64,000 nucleotides of DNA from Helicobacter bilis (GCF_001999985.1 NZ_CP019645.1:1488001-1552000); one strand, 5' to 3'; positions 9,769 through 20,480 are shown, numbered from the stretch's first letter. Numbers and translations are program-made. The notes: generated by a model not told the origin, from the sequence alone.

Positions 9769-10330
9769 AAGCAGAAGAAGCTTTGAATAAAGCCAAAACT
9801 ATTTTTTGAAGAATAGGCAGATGGAACTCTAAAGGGCTTTGTATGTGCAAGATGCCAAAGACAGCAAGAACTGCTTAATAACAATAATGAAATGCTGCAA
9901 GAGCTTTTTCAATCTTGATAAAGGACTTACCAACTTAAAAAACGCTTGAAAATAGTTTTCATGGTATGGAATTTACAAGCTTTTAAACGATATAGCTGGC
10001 TCAAGGGATAAACCCGATATGGCTTTAACCCTAAAGGAAACGGCAAGAAAGGATATAGAATAGAAATTAAACATTAAACCCATAAAAGAAGTTGGCACAA
10101 ACTATGCAGAACATTATCATAGTTGGGAATCTGCTATACAAAACTCATAGTAGAAGCAAAGGCACATAAAGAAAGCAAACACTAGTTTTTTTAGCTTATC
10201 TAAACCTTATTTCAATGAAATATCGGCTAATTTGCGACCTATCAAATAAACAGGTATGCTCCAGGGGGCAATAAAGCAAAACAAATTTTAAGAGAGTTAA
10301 TTCACACAAAGACAGAAATCTTACATCTTT
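9769..10330 (+). pseudogene. decayed coding remnant, possibly a phage nuclease-type module
   Basis: No long ORF survives. One frame from about 9975 reads IYKLLNDIAGSRDKPDMALT, then after a TAG continues to GTNYAEHYHSWESAIQ, then has further stops at about 10148-10153 and 10226. The GTNYAE...H...AI pattern recalls barnase/EndoU-like (PBECR) modules carried by phage polyvalent proteins. That would fit the neighbouring polyvalent relict, but this is a by-eye resemblance only. The remainder up to the outer-membrane protein gene at 10,656 holds no further gene I can support. Confidence 0.35.
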
Positions 10331-10655
10331 TAAGTTCTTTGAATTCTGTCTTACTTTTTAATATTTTTGCCGCAGACAAAAAGATACACAAAGACACATT
10401 CATCACGCAAATTTTGACACACACATATAAGCATTCTATACCTTATTTTGTGAACTTTGAATTGAATCTTATCTCTTTTAAAGTAATCAATCTCTAGTGT
10501 CTTACGGAGATGTAAGATGGATACTATCGGTAATTTTTCTATACAAACTGCAAAAAATAGTGTAGAATTACGACTTGCATAATTTTTAGATATTATGTGC
10601 TACATTTAAATCGCTTAAAGCGTAAGATTTGATATTTGAAAGTAAGGAGAAAGAC

Positions 10656-11930
10656 ATGAATAACATGATGAAAAAAGGACTGCTAACATGTGCAATATCG
10701 CTTGGTGCAGCACAAGGGCTAATGGCAAGCAAGATAGATTTAACGACGCATGGTAGGCTTAGTGCTGGTTTCTTTGGATACAGTGCGCCAAAAAATGGCT
10801 CAAGTAATTTCAATAATCTTGGCTTAAATGCTTATGTAAAAGCTGATTTTGGTTTAAATGAAAATTGGAATGTAGGTATGGGTGCGGCTGGCATTTGGAA
10901 TGTGTTAAGCATTTTCCCCATAGATAACAATCTTTTGCCTTATACTTCAAATGGTGATGTCGCAGATATTTACATGGTGTATAAAAACAATGGATTAAAG
11001 GTTGTGGCTGGTCGATATAATATAGATACAGGCTCAACAATCGTGCGTAGCAGTGCGTTTGTAAATGGACATCTGCAGGGTGTAAGTGTGCAGTGGAATC
11101 CTAGTGGCAACACTTCCGCGTATAAAGTTTGGGCGCATTATATTAACTCATTTCTTGACAATGGCTATTTACCCGGTAGGATAGGCTCTGATCTTGCTAT
11201 GCTGAATCCATATTTTGATAGTGGTAAGGCAAAGATTGGTGGTGAAGTGTTCTTATTTGGTGCAGATTATAGTAAAAAAGGAATCTTTTTATCACCTTAC
11301 CTATTAATCAACACAAAAGCACCAAATGGCACGACAAAAATGGGCTTTAATCCTGTTTTTCAGATTGGAGCTTCTGCGAAATATACATATAAATTTAATC
11401 CAAATTGGCATTCAATCACAAGTGCGAATCTCATGTTTCAATATGGCGACATGGCAAACAATAACACTGCAGCCGACAATTTCTTAGGTTTTATATATGC
11501 AGATGAAGAGGTAAAATATGTCCGCTATGGCACAAACAAGGCAGGCAAACAATATGAAATCTATTCTATTAGCTTTGGTGGTGGTGCAAGAGCGGTTTTA
11601 GCAAACGAGCAAGGCAAGGTTTTCTCACTTAATGACAGGACAAGATTCTATGGTAAGTTTCTCAATGGTGCTGGTATAGGTCAAGGCGGCACTTGGACCT
11701 TGTATCTATTTGGTAAAATGAATCACCGACTTTTTGAAGCGCAAGTTTTAGCTGGTGGTGGGACTTATACAGAGATTAGTGCTGTTGGTTTATGGAAAGC
11801 ATATAGACAAAATAGAAACAGCGATGAGGGTTCATTCTTAGGATTTGATGTTGGCGGTGGCTATGTATTCGCACATGGTGCTGGTGCTGCCAACCATGGA
11901 TTGATGGCATTTGCCAAGCTTTCATATTAA
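10656..11930 (+). CDS. outer-membrane family protein (Hof-like barrel)
   Basis: A protein of about 424 residues with a signal peptide (MNNMMKKGLLTCAISLGAAQ, cleavage after LMA) and then alternating, Gly- and aromatic-rich strands typical of an outer-membrane beta-barrel, ending in an aromatic residue (AKLSY). The sequence just after the signal (KIDLTTHGRLSAGFFGY) resembles the Helicobacter Hof outer-membrane family. I place the start at ATG 10,656 with AAGGAG at 10,644-10,649, not at the upstream TTG 10,629. It is probably a porin or surface protein; the substrate is unknown. Confidence 0.8.
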   Translation: MNNMMKKGLLTCAISLGAAQGLMASKIDLTTHGRLSAGFFGYSAPKNGSSNFNNLGLNAYVKADFGLNENWNVGMGAAGIWNVLSIFPIDNNLLPYTSNGDVADIYMVYKNNGLKVVAGRYNIDTGSTIVRSSAFVNGHLQGVSVQWNPSGNTSAYKVWAHYINSFLDNGYLPGRIGSDLAMLNPYFDSGKAKIGGEVFLFGADYSKKGIFLSPYLLINTKAPNGTTKMGFNPVFQIGASAKYTYKFNPNWHSITSANLMFQYGDMANNNTAADNFLGFIYADEEVKYVRYGTNKAGKQYEIYSISFGGGARAVLANEQGKVFSLNDRTRFYGKFLNGAGIGQGGTWTLYLFGKMNHRLFEAQVLAGGGTYTEISAVGLWKAYRQNRNSDEGSFLGFDVGGGYVFAHGAGAANHGLMAFAKLSY

Positions 11931-11954
11931 GATATGATATAAGCATTTTATGCT

Positions 11955-11979
11955 GCCAACCATCTATTGTTGGGTTGGC
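11955..11979 (+). terminator. stem-loop after the outer-membrane protein gene
   Basis: GCCAACC (11955-11961) pairs with GGTTGGC (11973-11979), 25 bases after the stop. A T-rich stretch only begins about 20 bases later, so termination is plausible but not certain. The remaining intergenic DNA to 12,361 shows nothing else I can support. Confidence 0.4.
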
Positions 11980-12361
11980 TATGGATTTTAGTGGGTATAT
12001 TTTTTTGGAATCTCGATGTTTAACCACACCATTGGGAACTTTTTAGGGCACATTGTATAAAATCATGCATCTTGCTTATACAAGCTGCAATAAGCTTGTA
12101 TAATAAAAATTCCAATTTGTCATATTAAGTCCTTGAGAAGACAAAAATATCTTTTTTTTAGAATCTAGTGCTCGCTATGTTTTATCTACTTAGCATAACA
12201 AACGCTGGATTTGATACTCTTTTTGATGGTGCTGATTTTTGCACTTTGGCGTTACTCAAACTTGTGCTTTTTCTGCATAAAAAGTTTCATGACCTAAAAA
12301 ATTGCGCAAGGACATCCCCATGCAATCTCATACCTTGTTTCTAGAAGCAAGCCTGCATAAC

Positions 12362-12700
12362 TCACCCAAAATGTGGTTCTAGTTTGCGTTTTGCAAGTAG
12401 GTGAAAATGCAGGTGCGGGACCTCTTGTCCGCCATCACTCCCGATATTAGTTATTAATCGATAGCCACTTTCACGCACACCAAGAGTATCTACTACACGC
12501 AGGATAAATGCACTCATATTTCCCATAAGATTCGGTGTAACGCCATTAAAATCTTTTACCCATTTTTTTGGGATAATAAGCACATGTATCGGGGCTTTTG
12601 GGGCAATATCATGAAATGCCATAAACTCATCATCTTCTAGCACAATATTTGCAGGGAGTTCTCTATCAACGATTTTTTCAAAAATGCCTTTTTCTGCCAT
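12362..12700 (-). CDS. HIT family hydrolase
   Basis: A histidine-triad nucleotide-binding protein of about 112 residues. The catalytic triad motif HLHFHLL is near the C-terminus, preceded by the GGQEVP segment typical of Hint-type purine-nucleoside phosphoramidases. IPKKWVKDF marks the central strand/helix. I use ATG at 12,700 (MAEKGIFEKIV) because AAAGGA lies just upstream; the in-frame ATG at 12,730 would add an atypical 10 residues. It is cytoplasmic and divergent from pheS. Confidence 0.9.
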   Translation of the reverse strand: MAEKGIFEKIVDRELPANIVLEDDEFMAFHDIAPKAPIHVLIIPKKWVKDFNGVTPNLMGNMSAFILRVVDTLGVRESGYRLITNIGSDGGQEVPHLHFHLLAKRKLEPHFG

Positions 12701-12862
12701 GCTATATCCTTTTCTAGTTTTATTTGCCATAGTTGTATTTTGAATGTATCATTCTAGCAAAAAATACATACTTTGTAGCAAAAATCCATTTTCTTTAGAT
12801 AGAATAAAACTTTCACAGAAAATATTACAAGATAAAAACCAAAGAAACACTAAGGGCTTTGC

Positions 12863-13876
12863 ATGTTGGAATTAAAACAATGTATAAAAGACACGCTTGC
12901 AAAAATAACACAAGCAGATAATAAAGAGATTCTAGAATCTTTACGCATTGAAATGAGTGGTAAAAAAGGCTATATTACACAAGCATTCAGTAAGCTTGGC
13001 ACACTTCAAGGCATTGAGAAAAAAGAAGTAGCAGCAGAATTAAACACGCTTAAAAAAGAGTTTGAAAACATCTTTCATATTAAAAAAGAAGAGATTAGTC
13101 TAAAAGATTTAGAACAAAAACTAAAAAGTGAAAAGATTGATACAAGCCTCTTTAAAAAAGCTAACTTTGCAAGTAATGGACACCCTGTATATCAAATGCG
13201 TGATATTATCATTGATTATTTTGTGGGATTAAATTTTTCCCTGCAAGATGGTCCTTTTATAGAAGATGATTTTCATAACTTTGAAGCATTAAACCTGCCA
13301 AAATATCACCCCGCAAGGGATATGCAAGATACATTCTATTTTAAAGATTCTATGCTTTTAAGGACACACACTTCGCCTACGCAAATACGCACAATGGAAT
13401 CCAATAAGCCACCAATTCGCATGATATGCACAGGGGCTACTTTTAGGCGAGATTATGATATGACGCATTCGCCTATGTTTCATCAATGTGAAGGTTTAGT
13501 GGTAGAAAAGGGGGATCATATAAGCTTTGCGCATTTAAGATATATTTTAGAAGATTTTGTAAAGCATATCTTTGGGAGTGATGTGAAAGTGAGATTTCGC
13601 TCATCTTTCTTTCCTTTCACAGAGCCTAGTGCGGAAGTCGATGTGAGTTGCATGTTTTGTAAAGGGGAGGGTTGCAGGGTATGTTCGCATACAGGCTTTT
13701 TAGAGATACTTGGTTGTGGTGTGGTAAATCACAATGTATTTCGTGCGGTAGGCTATGAAGATGTGAGTGGTTATGCCTTTGGCATGGGGATTGAGCGGCT
13801 TGCTATGCTGAAATGGGGGATTAATGATTTACGCAGTTTTTATGAAACAGATTTGAGAATCTTGGAGCAGTTTTAA
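12863..13876 (+). CDS. pheS: phenylalanine-tRNA ligase alpha subunit
   Basis: 337 residues, the normal bacterial length. An N-terminal coiled-coil tRNA-binding arm (about 1-90) is followed by a class II synthetase catalytic core. Motif 2 is around [18 protein letters not shown], and the C-terminal motif 3 is [13 protein letters not shown]. It contains two CxxC-like pairs ([12 protein letters not shown]). It charges tRNA-Phe as an alpha2-beta2 complex with the next gene. The stop codon overlaps the pheT start (TAATG), indicating translational coupling. Confidence 0.96.
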   Translation: MLELKQCIKDTLAKITQADNKEILESLRIEMSGKKGYITQAFSKLGTLQGIEKKEVAAELNTLKKEFENIFHIKKEEISLKDLEQKLKSEKIDTSLFKKANFASNGHPVYQMRDIIIDYFVGLNFSLQDGPFIEDDFHNFEALNLPKYHPARDMQDTFYFKDSMLLRTHTSPTQIRTMESNKPPIRMICTGATFRRDYDMTHSPMFHQCEGLVVEKGDHISFAHLRYILEDFVKHIFGSDVKVRFRSSFFPFTEPSAEVDVSCMFCKGEGCRVCSHTGFLEILGCGVVNHNVFRAVGYEDVSGYAFGMGIERLAMLKWGINDLRSFYETDLRILEQF

Positions 13877-16263
13877 TGATAGTTACAAGTGAGAGTTTAA
13901 GCCATTTTATTCAATTAGGTGGAATCGATTGGAAAGAGCTTGTGCGAGTGTTAAGCAGCATAGGCTTAGAAGTTGAGAGAGAATATGAGACTACAATCCC
14001 GCAAAATGTTGTCGTAGCAAAGGTATTGAAAAGGATACAGCACCCAAATGCTGATAAATTGAGTGTATGTGAAGTGGATATTGGCACTGAAGTATTACAG
14101 ATTGTATGCGGTGCGAAGAATGTGTATGCAGGGCAGTATGTAGCTTTAGCACTTATAGATTCAGTCCTTCCTTTTGGTAAAGATGGTAGCACGACTATTA
14201 CAAAGAGTGAGATAAGGGGCGTTGAGAGCTTTGGTATGCTTTGTTCTAGCACAGAGCTTGGATTGCCAAAATTAAATGATGGAATCTTAGAGCTTGATTC
14301 TAGCATTGGTGAGCTTGTGCTAGGCAAGGAGCTTTATACTTACTCAATATTTCATCAAAGTGTGCTAGAGTTAGGCATTACACCAAATAGGGGGGATTGT
14401 CTATCTGTGCTAGGTGTAGCAAGAGATATTGCAAGTGTGTTTAATCTCATTCCTAAAAATATTGTCGCAAATGAGCCAAGCATAGCACTTGGTGTAGGCA
14501 GATTCTTACAGGTTGTGCCGCATGGAGATTTGCATTCCTCACTTTTATATAGAATCATTGAGATAAAAGAAGGTTATACACCACTTGCCATTGCCCTAAC
14601 GCTTGGACTAAATGGCAGATATAAGCAGTGTCCTATGAGTAACTTTGCTGAATATGCGACCTATATGACAGGTGTGCTATTTAATGTATATCCTATGGAT
14701 TCTAATAATGTCTCAAATAATGGGAAAGAAGCAAAGCTTTTAATAAAAGCAGATGAAAATGGCTTGGAATCTGTCTATGCAGAATTTCATGAAAACGAGA
14801 CTACAAGACATACTAAACTTACAAGTATTGGTGCGACTTTCTATGAAGTAGAAAAGCATGATTATCCACGAACTTTCATATTAGAAGCAAGCTTTATAGA
14901 TTCCGTATTAATTGCTAATAATACCTATGGTATGGATAAAACAAAGCTAACACATGAAGTATTACACCGCTCTGTTAGGGGTAGTAATCCAGATTTAGAA
15001 TTAGGTATGAATTTTATGTGTAAAAGTTTAGAATCTCTTAATTCAAATCTTTATTCCGGTGTGCAAGAAATACTTAGAGCTTATCCGCCAACAAATATAC
15101 AAATGACTTTTGAATACATTTCAGACTGCATTGGAAACACAATAGAAAAAGAAGAAATAGCCCTTTTACTCAAGCGATTAAATTTTAGAATCCAAGCCAC
15201 TTGTGATGAGAATTTCTTCATCGCCCAGCCCCCAGCTTTTAGAAATGATATTAAAAGTAAGCAAGATATTGTTGAAGAGATATTGCGTCTATATGGTGTT
15301 GATAATATACACCCAAAAAAGCATATTATAGAGCAAATACCACAAACCACACAAGCCTACATCACGCACCAAAAGACAAAGAAGCTACGCACAAAAGCAC
15401 TAGCACATGGCTACATTGAATGCGTGCATTATGTATTTGATGATTCTAAAAAGCTAGAGAGTTTAGGTTTTGAGCCTTTAAGTGAAGATAAAAAGCTTTT
15501 AAATCCTATTACAAGTGAGCTTGATACATTGCGACCCTCACTTATCCCGCATATTTTAGAAAGTCTATCGAAAAATAAACGCTATGGATATGAGGGCATA
15601 CGACTTTTTGAGATTGGATATGTGTATGATAAAGATAGAAATGCAAAGCAGAATCTTGCCTTTGCAATGAGTGATTATCTAAAAACGCCAAGCTATCCAA
15701 ACCCTAAGGGAATAGGGCTTGACTTTTTTAACTTCGCACAAAATGTGAGTGAGATTATCGGTAATTTTGAGTGTATTAATACAGCAAGCAAGTTTCAAAA
15801 ATCAAGGCTTATCCACCCATATCAAAGTGCAAATATGCTACAAAATGGTGTGATTATCGGCGTAATGTCAAAATTACACCCAAATATTGCAGAAATGTAT
15901 GATTTAGGAAATGTCTATTTTTGTGAAATCGATTTTGCCTTACTACTCGCACAACAACAAGATGATAAACTTGCAAAAGAGTTTTCAAAATATCAGGCAA
16001 ATAAGAGAGATTTAACGCTTTTACTTGATAAAAATGTAAGCTTTAGTGCGATAAAATCAGAGCTTGAAAAGGCATCATTGCACGATATAAAAGAGATTTT
16101 ACCACTTGATATATATCATGAAAATGATGATAATATAGCCTTAAGTATTCGCTTCATCTTTCAATCTATGCACGACACACTTACAGAATCTCAAATGCAA
16201 GAGAGTTTGCAAAAGATTCTAGAAATATTAGAGCAAAGATTCCATGCGAAACTAAAGCTTTAA
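13876..16263 (+). CDS. pheT: phenylalanine-tRNA ligase beta subunit
   Basis: 795 residues with the full domain order: N-terminal EMAP/tRNA-binding OB fold (about 38-150, VAKVLKRIQHPNADKLSV), B3/B4 editing region (about 200-390), B5 (about 400-480, PPAFRNDIKSKQDIVEEI), a catalytic-like core, and a C-terminal anticodon-binding FDX-ACB domain (about 705-795). It pairs with pheS, whose stop it overlaps by one base. The length and all domains look intact. Confidence 0.96.
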   Translation: MIVTSESLSHFIQLGGIDWKELVRVLSSIGLEVEREYETTIPQNVVVAKVLKRIQHPNADKLSVCEVDIGTEVLQIVCGAKNVYAGQYVALALIDSVLPFGKDGSTTITKSEIRGVESFGMLCSSTELGLPKLNDGILELDSSIGELVLGKELYTYSIFHQSVLELGITPNRGDCLSVLGVARDIASVFNLIPKNIVANEPSIALGVGRFLQVVPHGDLHSSLLYRIIEIKEGYTPLAIALTLGLNGRYKQCPMSNFAEYATYMTGVLFNVYPMDSNNVSNNGKEAKLLIKADENGLESVYAEFHENETTRHTKLTSIGATFYEVEKHDYPRTFILEASFIDSVLIANNTYGMDKTKLTHEVLHRSVRGSNPDLELGMNFMCKSLESLNSNLYSGVQEILRAYPPTNIQMTFEYISDCIGNTIEKEEIALLLKRLNFRIQATCDENFFIAQPPAFRNDIKSKQDIVEEILRLYGVDNIHPKKHIIEQIPQTTQAYITHQKTKKLRTKALAHGYIECVHYVFDDSKKLESLGFEPLSEDKKLLNPITSELDTLRPSLIPHILESLSKNKRYGYEGIRLFEIGYVYDKDRNAKQNLAFAMSDYLKTPSYPNPKGIGLDFFNFAQNVSEIIGNFECINTASKFQKSRLIHPYQSANMLQNGVIIGVMSKLHPNIAEMYDLGNVYFCEIDFALLLAQQQDDKLAKEFSKYQANKRDLTLLLDKNVSFSAIKSELEKASLHDIKEILPLDIYHENDDNIALSIRFIFQSMHDTLTESQMQESLQKILEILEQRFHAKLKL

Positions 16264-16319
16264 AATTAGGCATGGAATTTTTTTTGCTACATTGACTATA
16301 AAGTCAAAAAGGAATATGA

Positions 16320-16940
16320 ATGAAATTTGCTAAAATTATTGCTATTTTTGGGATAAGTGTGTTTTCTTGTATGATTTTGTATGCTAGTCAAAATCCATTT
16401 ATGATTAATGCAAATCAAAGGGATTTTCAAGCACAACAAAATAATAAAGGCAAAAAACATTTAACGACAGAAAGCGTGCAGCTTCCAAGTAATGCAAGGG
16501 AGCTAAAAAGTGTTACACTCACTTTTCAAAATCTTGATGGCACGACTGAGAGCAAACAGCTAAAAGTAGATAAAACAATCGATTGGCATTATCCCATTAA
16601 AATCACACAGCAAGAGGCTATAAGAAATATTTCTAAACGATATTTTAGCTTGAATGATTTTGAGTTTTACATGGAAGGCAAAACCTTTGTGATAAGCTCA
16701 CCAAAGCATAGAATCTTACGACACTTTTTACTTGCAAATCCTACGACTATTGTAGTAGATTTTAGCCGCGATAAAGGTGCAGCCTATGATGGCAATATCG
16801 GCACAGGTGAAAAGTATTATGCAAAAGTTGGCGTAAATGCAAAAAGCAATCTTTACCGCGTAAGCATAGAACTCGATGGTATCTATCAATACACATTGAA
16901 AAGCGCTAAGAATAATACACATACGATACAGCTAAGATAA
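16320..16940 (+). CDS. AMIN-domain exported protein
   Basis: 206 residues with a signal peptide (hydrophobic FAKIIAIFGISVFSCMILYA). A Q/N-rich linker follows, and then a C-terminal AMIN-type domain from about residue 90 (ISKRYFSLNDFEFYMEGKTF, TIVVDFSRD). AMIN domains target periplasmic proteins to peptidoglycan or the cell-envelope machinery. No amidase or secretin domain is fused. It lies 56 bases after pheT but is functionally unrelated. Confidence 0.7.
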   Translation: MKFAKIIAIFGISVFSCMILYASQNPFMINANQRDFQAQQNNKGKKHLTTESVQLPSNARELKSVTLTFQNLDGTTESKQLKVDKTIDWHYPIKITQQEAIRNISKRYFSLNDFEFYMEGKTFVISSPKHRILRHFLLANPTTIVVDFSRDKGAAYDGNIGTGEKYYAKVGVNAKSNLYRVSIELDGIYQYTLKSAKNNTHTIQLR

Positions 16941-17061
16941 TGTCCTATGTTTTACTTTAAATAATTGTGTTTAGAATAAAACTTAATTTTAATTTTACTG
17001 CTTAATGCAATACCAATAGTGTTGAGATACCACATAAAAAGCACGAAAAATAGTCTAGTTT

Positions 17062-18186
17062 CTAATCCACCTGCCCAAAATCACTTAATTTTTGTTTTTT
17101 AAATTCCTGCCATGTTTGATTCATTATTGCTTGTCGTGAATCTTTTAAAAGCGTAATGTAAAAATGCAGGTTATGGATACTTGCAAGGCTGTGATAAGTA
17201 ATCTCATTTGCACGGAATAAATGATGTAAATACGCCCGTGTAAAATTTAAACAAGTAAGGCAATGACACTTAGAATCAAGCGGTGTGAAATCATTCTTAT
17301 AACATGCTTTTTTAATATTTAGTCTGCCTTGATTTGTAAAAATACTCGCATTTCTAGCATTACGCGTAGGCATAACACAATCAAACATATCCACCCCTCT
17401 ATCAATGCCCTCCAAAAGATTCTCAGGTGTGCCAACCCCCATGAGATAACGAGGCTTTGTCTCTGGTAAAAAATCACACGCATAATCAAGGCATTCATAC
17501 ATTTCTTGACTGCTCTCACCAACGGCTAAGCCACCTATTGCATAGCCATCAAAGCCAAGTTCTGTAAGCTCTGCTGCACTTCTTTTACGCATTTCATAGT
17601 CTGTGCCACCTTGCATAATTGCAAAGATTTTATTTTTTAAATCATGTCTTTCTTTCTGCATATTGTGATATTGAATGCTTTGTTTTGCCCATTTTGTCGT
17701 GCGTTTTACAGAATCTAGAAGTCGCTCTTTTGTCGCTGGTAAGCCTACGAGATCATCTAAAATCATCATAATATCAGAGTTTATCGCATATTCTATATCA
17801 AGCACTTTTTCAGGGGTAAAAAAATGCTTGCTTCCATCAATATGTGATTTAAAAGCGATACCGCAATCATCATGTCTAACATTTTCGCCCAAACTAAACG
17901 CTTGGAATCCACCGCTATCGGTCAAATAATTACCATGAAAATTTGCAAAATTATGTATCCCGCCCGCCTTTTTTAGTGTCTCTATGCCCGGTCTAAGATA
18001 GAGATGATAGGTGTTTGCAAGAATGAGATTTGTTTGCAAGATATTTTTAATATCAAGAGAGTTTAGCCCCTTAATCACGCCTTGTGTGCCAACAGGCATG
18101 AAAATGGGCGTTTCTACATCGCCATGTGCTAGAGTAAAGCTGCATGCCCTTGCCTTGCCAACTTTTGCTTGGATTTGAAACTGCAT
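17062..18186 (-). CDS. tgt: tRNA-guanine transglycosylase
   Basis: 374 residues. It exchanges guanine-34 for preQ1 in GUN-anticodon tRNAs in queuosine synthesis. [11 protein letters not shown] near residue 90 carries the nucleophile-region Asp. GGLAVGE is near 220, and the zinc site CHCLTC...H near 310 is complete. The start at 18,186 has AAGGGGG upstream on the minus strand. The downstream end lies in a convergent region with the AMIN gene. Confidence 0.96.
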   Translation of the reverse strand: MQFQIQAKVGKARACSFTLAHGDVETPIFMPVGTQGVIKGLNSLDIKNILQTNLILANTYHLYLRPGIETLKKAGGIHNFANFHGNYLTDSGGFQAFSLGENVRHDDCGIAFKSHIDGSKHFFTPEKVLDIEYAINSDIMMILDDLVGLPATKERLLDSVKRTTKWAKQSIQYHNMQKERHDLKNKIFAIMQGGTDYEMRKRSAAELTELGFDGYAIGGLAVGESSQEMYECLDYACDFLPETKPRYLMGVGTPENLLEGIDRGVDMFDCVMPTRNARNASIFTNQGRLNIKKACYKNDFTPLDSKCHCLTCLNFTRAYLHHLFRANEITYHSLASIHNLHFYITLLKDSRQAIMNQTWQEFKKQKLSDFGQVD

Positions 18187-18305
18187 AAAATCCCCCTTGT
18201 GATTCCTAAATATTTGTGGATTTATAAAAGTGAGATTCTAATAAAAAAATGAGAATCTTTTGAGTAAAAGCTTGTAAAATCCTTGCAAATACATAGGTTA
18301 TGTTG

Positions 18306-18311
18306 TATAAT
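18306..18311 (+). promoter_or_regulatory. -10-like box for the exported reductase-fold gene
   Basis: TATAAT at 18306-18311, 30 bases before ATG 18,341, with AAAGGAGA as ribosome site. This is a good sigma-80-like -10; no clear -35 is seen, as is common in Helicobacter. Confidence 0.5.
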
Positions 18312-18340
18312 TTTGGCTTACCGAAAGTAAAGGAGAATAT

Positions 18341-19282
18341 ATGCAAAACACAATGACAAGACGAGAATTTGTAAAAATCGCAGGTATAGCTGGTGGTGCA
18401 ATGCTACTTGGACAAAGCCTATTGAATGTAGCGTTTGCTGCACCCCGTGTTGATATACAAGGTTTTTTTAGCACACAAAAGTTATCTAATGGCGTAGAGA
18501 TTCCACGCTATGGGATTGACTCATGTGCACATGCTTTAGGTGGCACAAAAGAAGGCGGACAAGTTATATTAGAGGCTTTAAGAGCTGGTTTCAAATACAT
18601 AGAAGCACATGGTGCGACAAGTGAGGCTGGAGATGGATATGTGCTTAGTCAGCTTCCACGACAAGATGTATTTTTATCATTGCAATTGCCAAAGGGCATT
18701 TCAACAGAAAGTGAAGTGCTAGATGCTTTCAACGAGGGACTTGCAAAGATGAAGACAGATTATCTTGACCTAGTCATTGTTGAGGTTGCAGAGGCAAAAG
18801 GTAGGGCTTCATGGCTAGAGATTACAAGAGAAGTGTGGCGTGCGGTTGAGAATCTATACAAGCAAAAGAGAGTGCGATCCATCGGCATTGCAAACCTTAA
18901 AGCAGAACAATTTGATGAGTTTATGGAATCATGCGAGATTAAGCCTATGGTGAGTCAGCTCAATATTAGCCCATTTACACTAAATCATGCAAATAAAGTA
19001 TTGGTAGAGAGATTCCAAAATAGAAAAATTGCTGTAAGCACGACAACAGCACTTGGGGACTTTGAAGGTTCTGTGTATGATCCAATCTTGCAAAAAGTAG
19101 CACAAAAACATAATAAAACAGGTGCTCAAGTTGCTTTGCGTTGGAGTTTGCAAAGTGGCTTTATCACATTACCACCAGCAAGTAGCGTAGAACAAGCAAA
19201 AGAATATGCTGATATTTTTAACTTTAAACTTGATGCAAGAGATATGAAAGCTATATCTCGTGTGCATGAGAAAATGAAATAG
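18341..19282 (+). CDS. Tat-exported aldo/keto-reductase-fold protein lacking the catalytic tetrad
   Basis: 313 residues. The N-terminus TRREFVKIAGIAGGAMLL is a twin-arginine signal with likely cleavage after AFA, so the protein is periplasmic. The mature part follows the AKR barrel (GFKYIEAHG; KMKTDYLDLVIVE; YKQKRVRSIGIANL; GAQVALRWSL; LPPASS). By eye alignment the active-site positions are altered: Asp is Glu88, the Tyr position lies in ATSEAG, Lys is Gln115 and His is Glu148. The NADPH-binding end (around residues 270-290) is only partly like the family. It could be a binding or structural protein, or a divergent enzyme. It is a single gene with its own promoter. Confidence 0.75.
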   Translation: MQNTMTRREFVKIAGIAGGAMLLGQSLLNVAFAAPRVDIQGFFSTQKLSNGVEIPRYGIDSCAHALGGTKEGGQVILEALRAGFKYIEAHGATSEAGDGYVLSQLPRQDVFLSLQLPKGISTESEVLDAFNEGLAKMKTDYLDLVIVEVAEAKGRASWLEITREVWRAVENLYKQKRVRSIGIANLKAEQFDEFMESCEIKPMVSQLNISPFTLNHANKVLVERFQNRKIAVSTTTALGDFEGSVYDPILQKVAQKHNKTGAQVALRWSLQSGFITLPPASSVEQAKEYADIFNFKLDARDMKAISRVHEKMK

Positions 19283-19532
19283 AGATAATGCCTAATGTTC
19301 GTTATGTGTAGGGTGAACAAGGGTCTACATATGATCCCCCCTCCCCCTACACTCAAGTTCAAAGCGGCAATCTAGATTCTGTAACAATTGCATGTTAAGC
19401 AAGGCAGAAGTCTATCATAGAGTTCTATAAGCGATTTTTTAATATCCAAAATGACAAGGATCTAGATCAAGCGGACTTCATTTTTTAGCCTTACATTCAC
19501 TTGCTTTTTCATTCTATAATTAAAGATCTTTT

Positions 19533-19961
19533 ATGAATACAGATAAAACTCATACAATATTGCGTATATTAGATGCAAATCTCAATAGATTGCAAGAGGG
19601 CATTCGCGTAGTAGAGGATATATTTCGCTATGTATATGACAACAAGGAAATAACCTATACGCTAAAGCAAATGCGACATAAAGCTATTTTACAGCATACA
19701 GATTTGCTGTTACAAGCACGCGATGTTGAATGCGATATTGCAAAAGGCAGCATTGACACAGAGATTGAAAGGCTAGATTTAGTAGCAATACTTCATGCAA
19801 ACTTTCATAGAATCTGCGAAAGCGCAAGAGTGCTTGAAGAGTGTCTAAAGCTAAAAGAATGTCAAAAGTTTGGCAAAAGTCAAACTTTTAAATCTTTGCG
19901 TTATGAAGCGTATAATTTGCATGTCATTGCAAATAAAATCGTGGATAATGTTTGCAAATAA
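19533..19961 (+). CDS. ThiD2-like thiamine-biosynthesis protein
   Basis: 142 residues that match the small helical domain found at the N-terminus of some ThiE proteins or free-standing (LRILDANLNRLQEGIRVVED; LKQMRHKA; ESARVLEE). Members of the ThiD2 family have HMP-phosphate kinase activity in thiamine synthesis. No ThiE barrel is attached here. The start ATG 19,533 has AAGATC upstream, a weak ribosome site. It is a lone gene. Confidence 0.7.
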   Translation: MNTDKTHTILRILDANLNRLQEGIRVVEDIFRYVYDNKEITYTLKQMRHKAILQHTDLLLQARDVECDIAKGSIDTEIERLDLVAILHANFHRICESARVLEECLKLKECQKFGKSQTFKSLRYEAYNLHVIANKIVDNVCK

Positions 19962-20261
19962 AAATAAAATAAAAAGCAACACAAACTCTAAAGCCTAGCA
20001 ATATCATATTTAAATCTTTTTAACCAAGTTGATATGCCTTGATGACTTAATAAACGCTTAGAATCTCAAATAACAATCATTGCGCTATGTAATATTACAA
20101 CAAGATTCCATGACACGATACACAACAATAAAATGAATGCAATTCTAGCTATCTAAATCTCATGCATATTACAAAAAGAATGATATAATACGCCTTTTTA
20201 TTATAATACAAATAAATCTTTTAGAATCTAAATCAAACGAGTTTAATATAGAAAGGCAATT
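19962..20261 (+). other. intergenic region with a promoter-like box
   Basis: 300 bases, AT-rich and without a coding frame I trust. TATAAT at 20184-20189 is a likely -10 for the two genes that follow. Nothing else is seen. Confidence 0.4.
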
Positions 20262-20480
20262 ATGAATAACACTATGCAAGATTCCACTATAAAATCTACA
20301 CAGAATCCACAGGCACAGCAGACTTACCATGAAGTGCTAATAAATATAGAATGCAAACAGCAATATTTGCAAGATATTATCACGCAAAGCATTGCAGATA
20401 TTATTTTGGAGCATGGAGATGGCGTAGAATTCATGGATAATACTAAGATTACGCTAGATTCTATTGAGAATAATGCTTAA
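20262..20480 (+). CDS. small hypothetical protein
   Basis: 72 residues: a polar, Gln-rich N-terminus and an acidic helical C-terminal part (DIITQSIADIILEHGDGVEF). There is a good ribosome site (AAAGGCAATT) and the start is 73 bases after the promoter-like box. The stop codon directly abuts the ATG of the next gene, so the two are very likely cotranscribed and coupled. No family is recognised. Confidence 0.6.
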   Translation: MNNTMQDSTIKSTQNPQAQQTYHEVLINIECKQQYLQDIITQSIADIILEHGDGVEFMDNTKITLDSIENNA

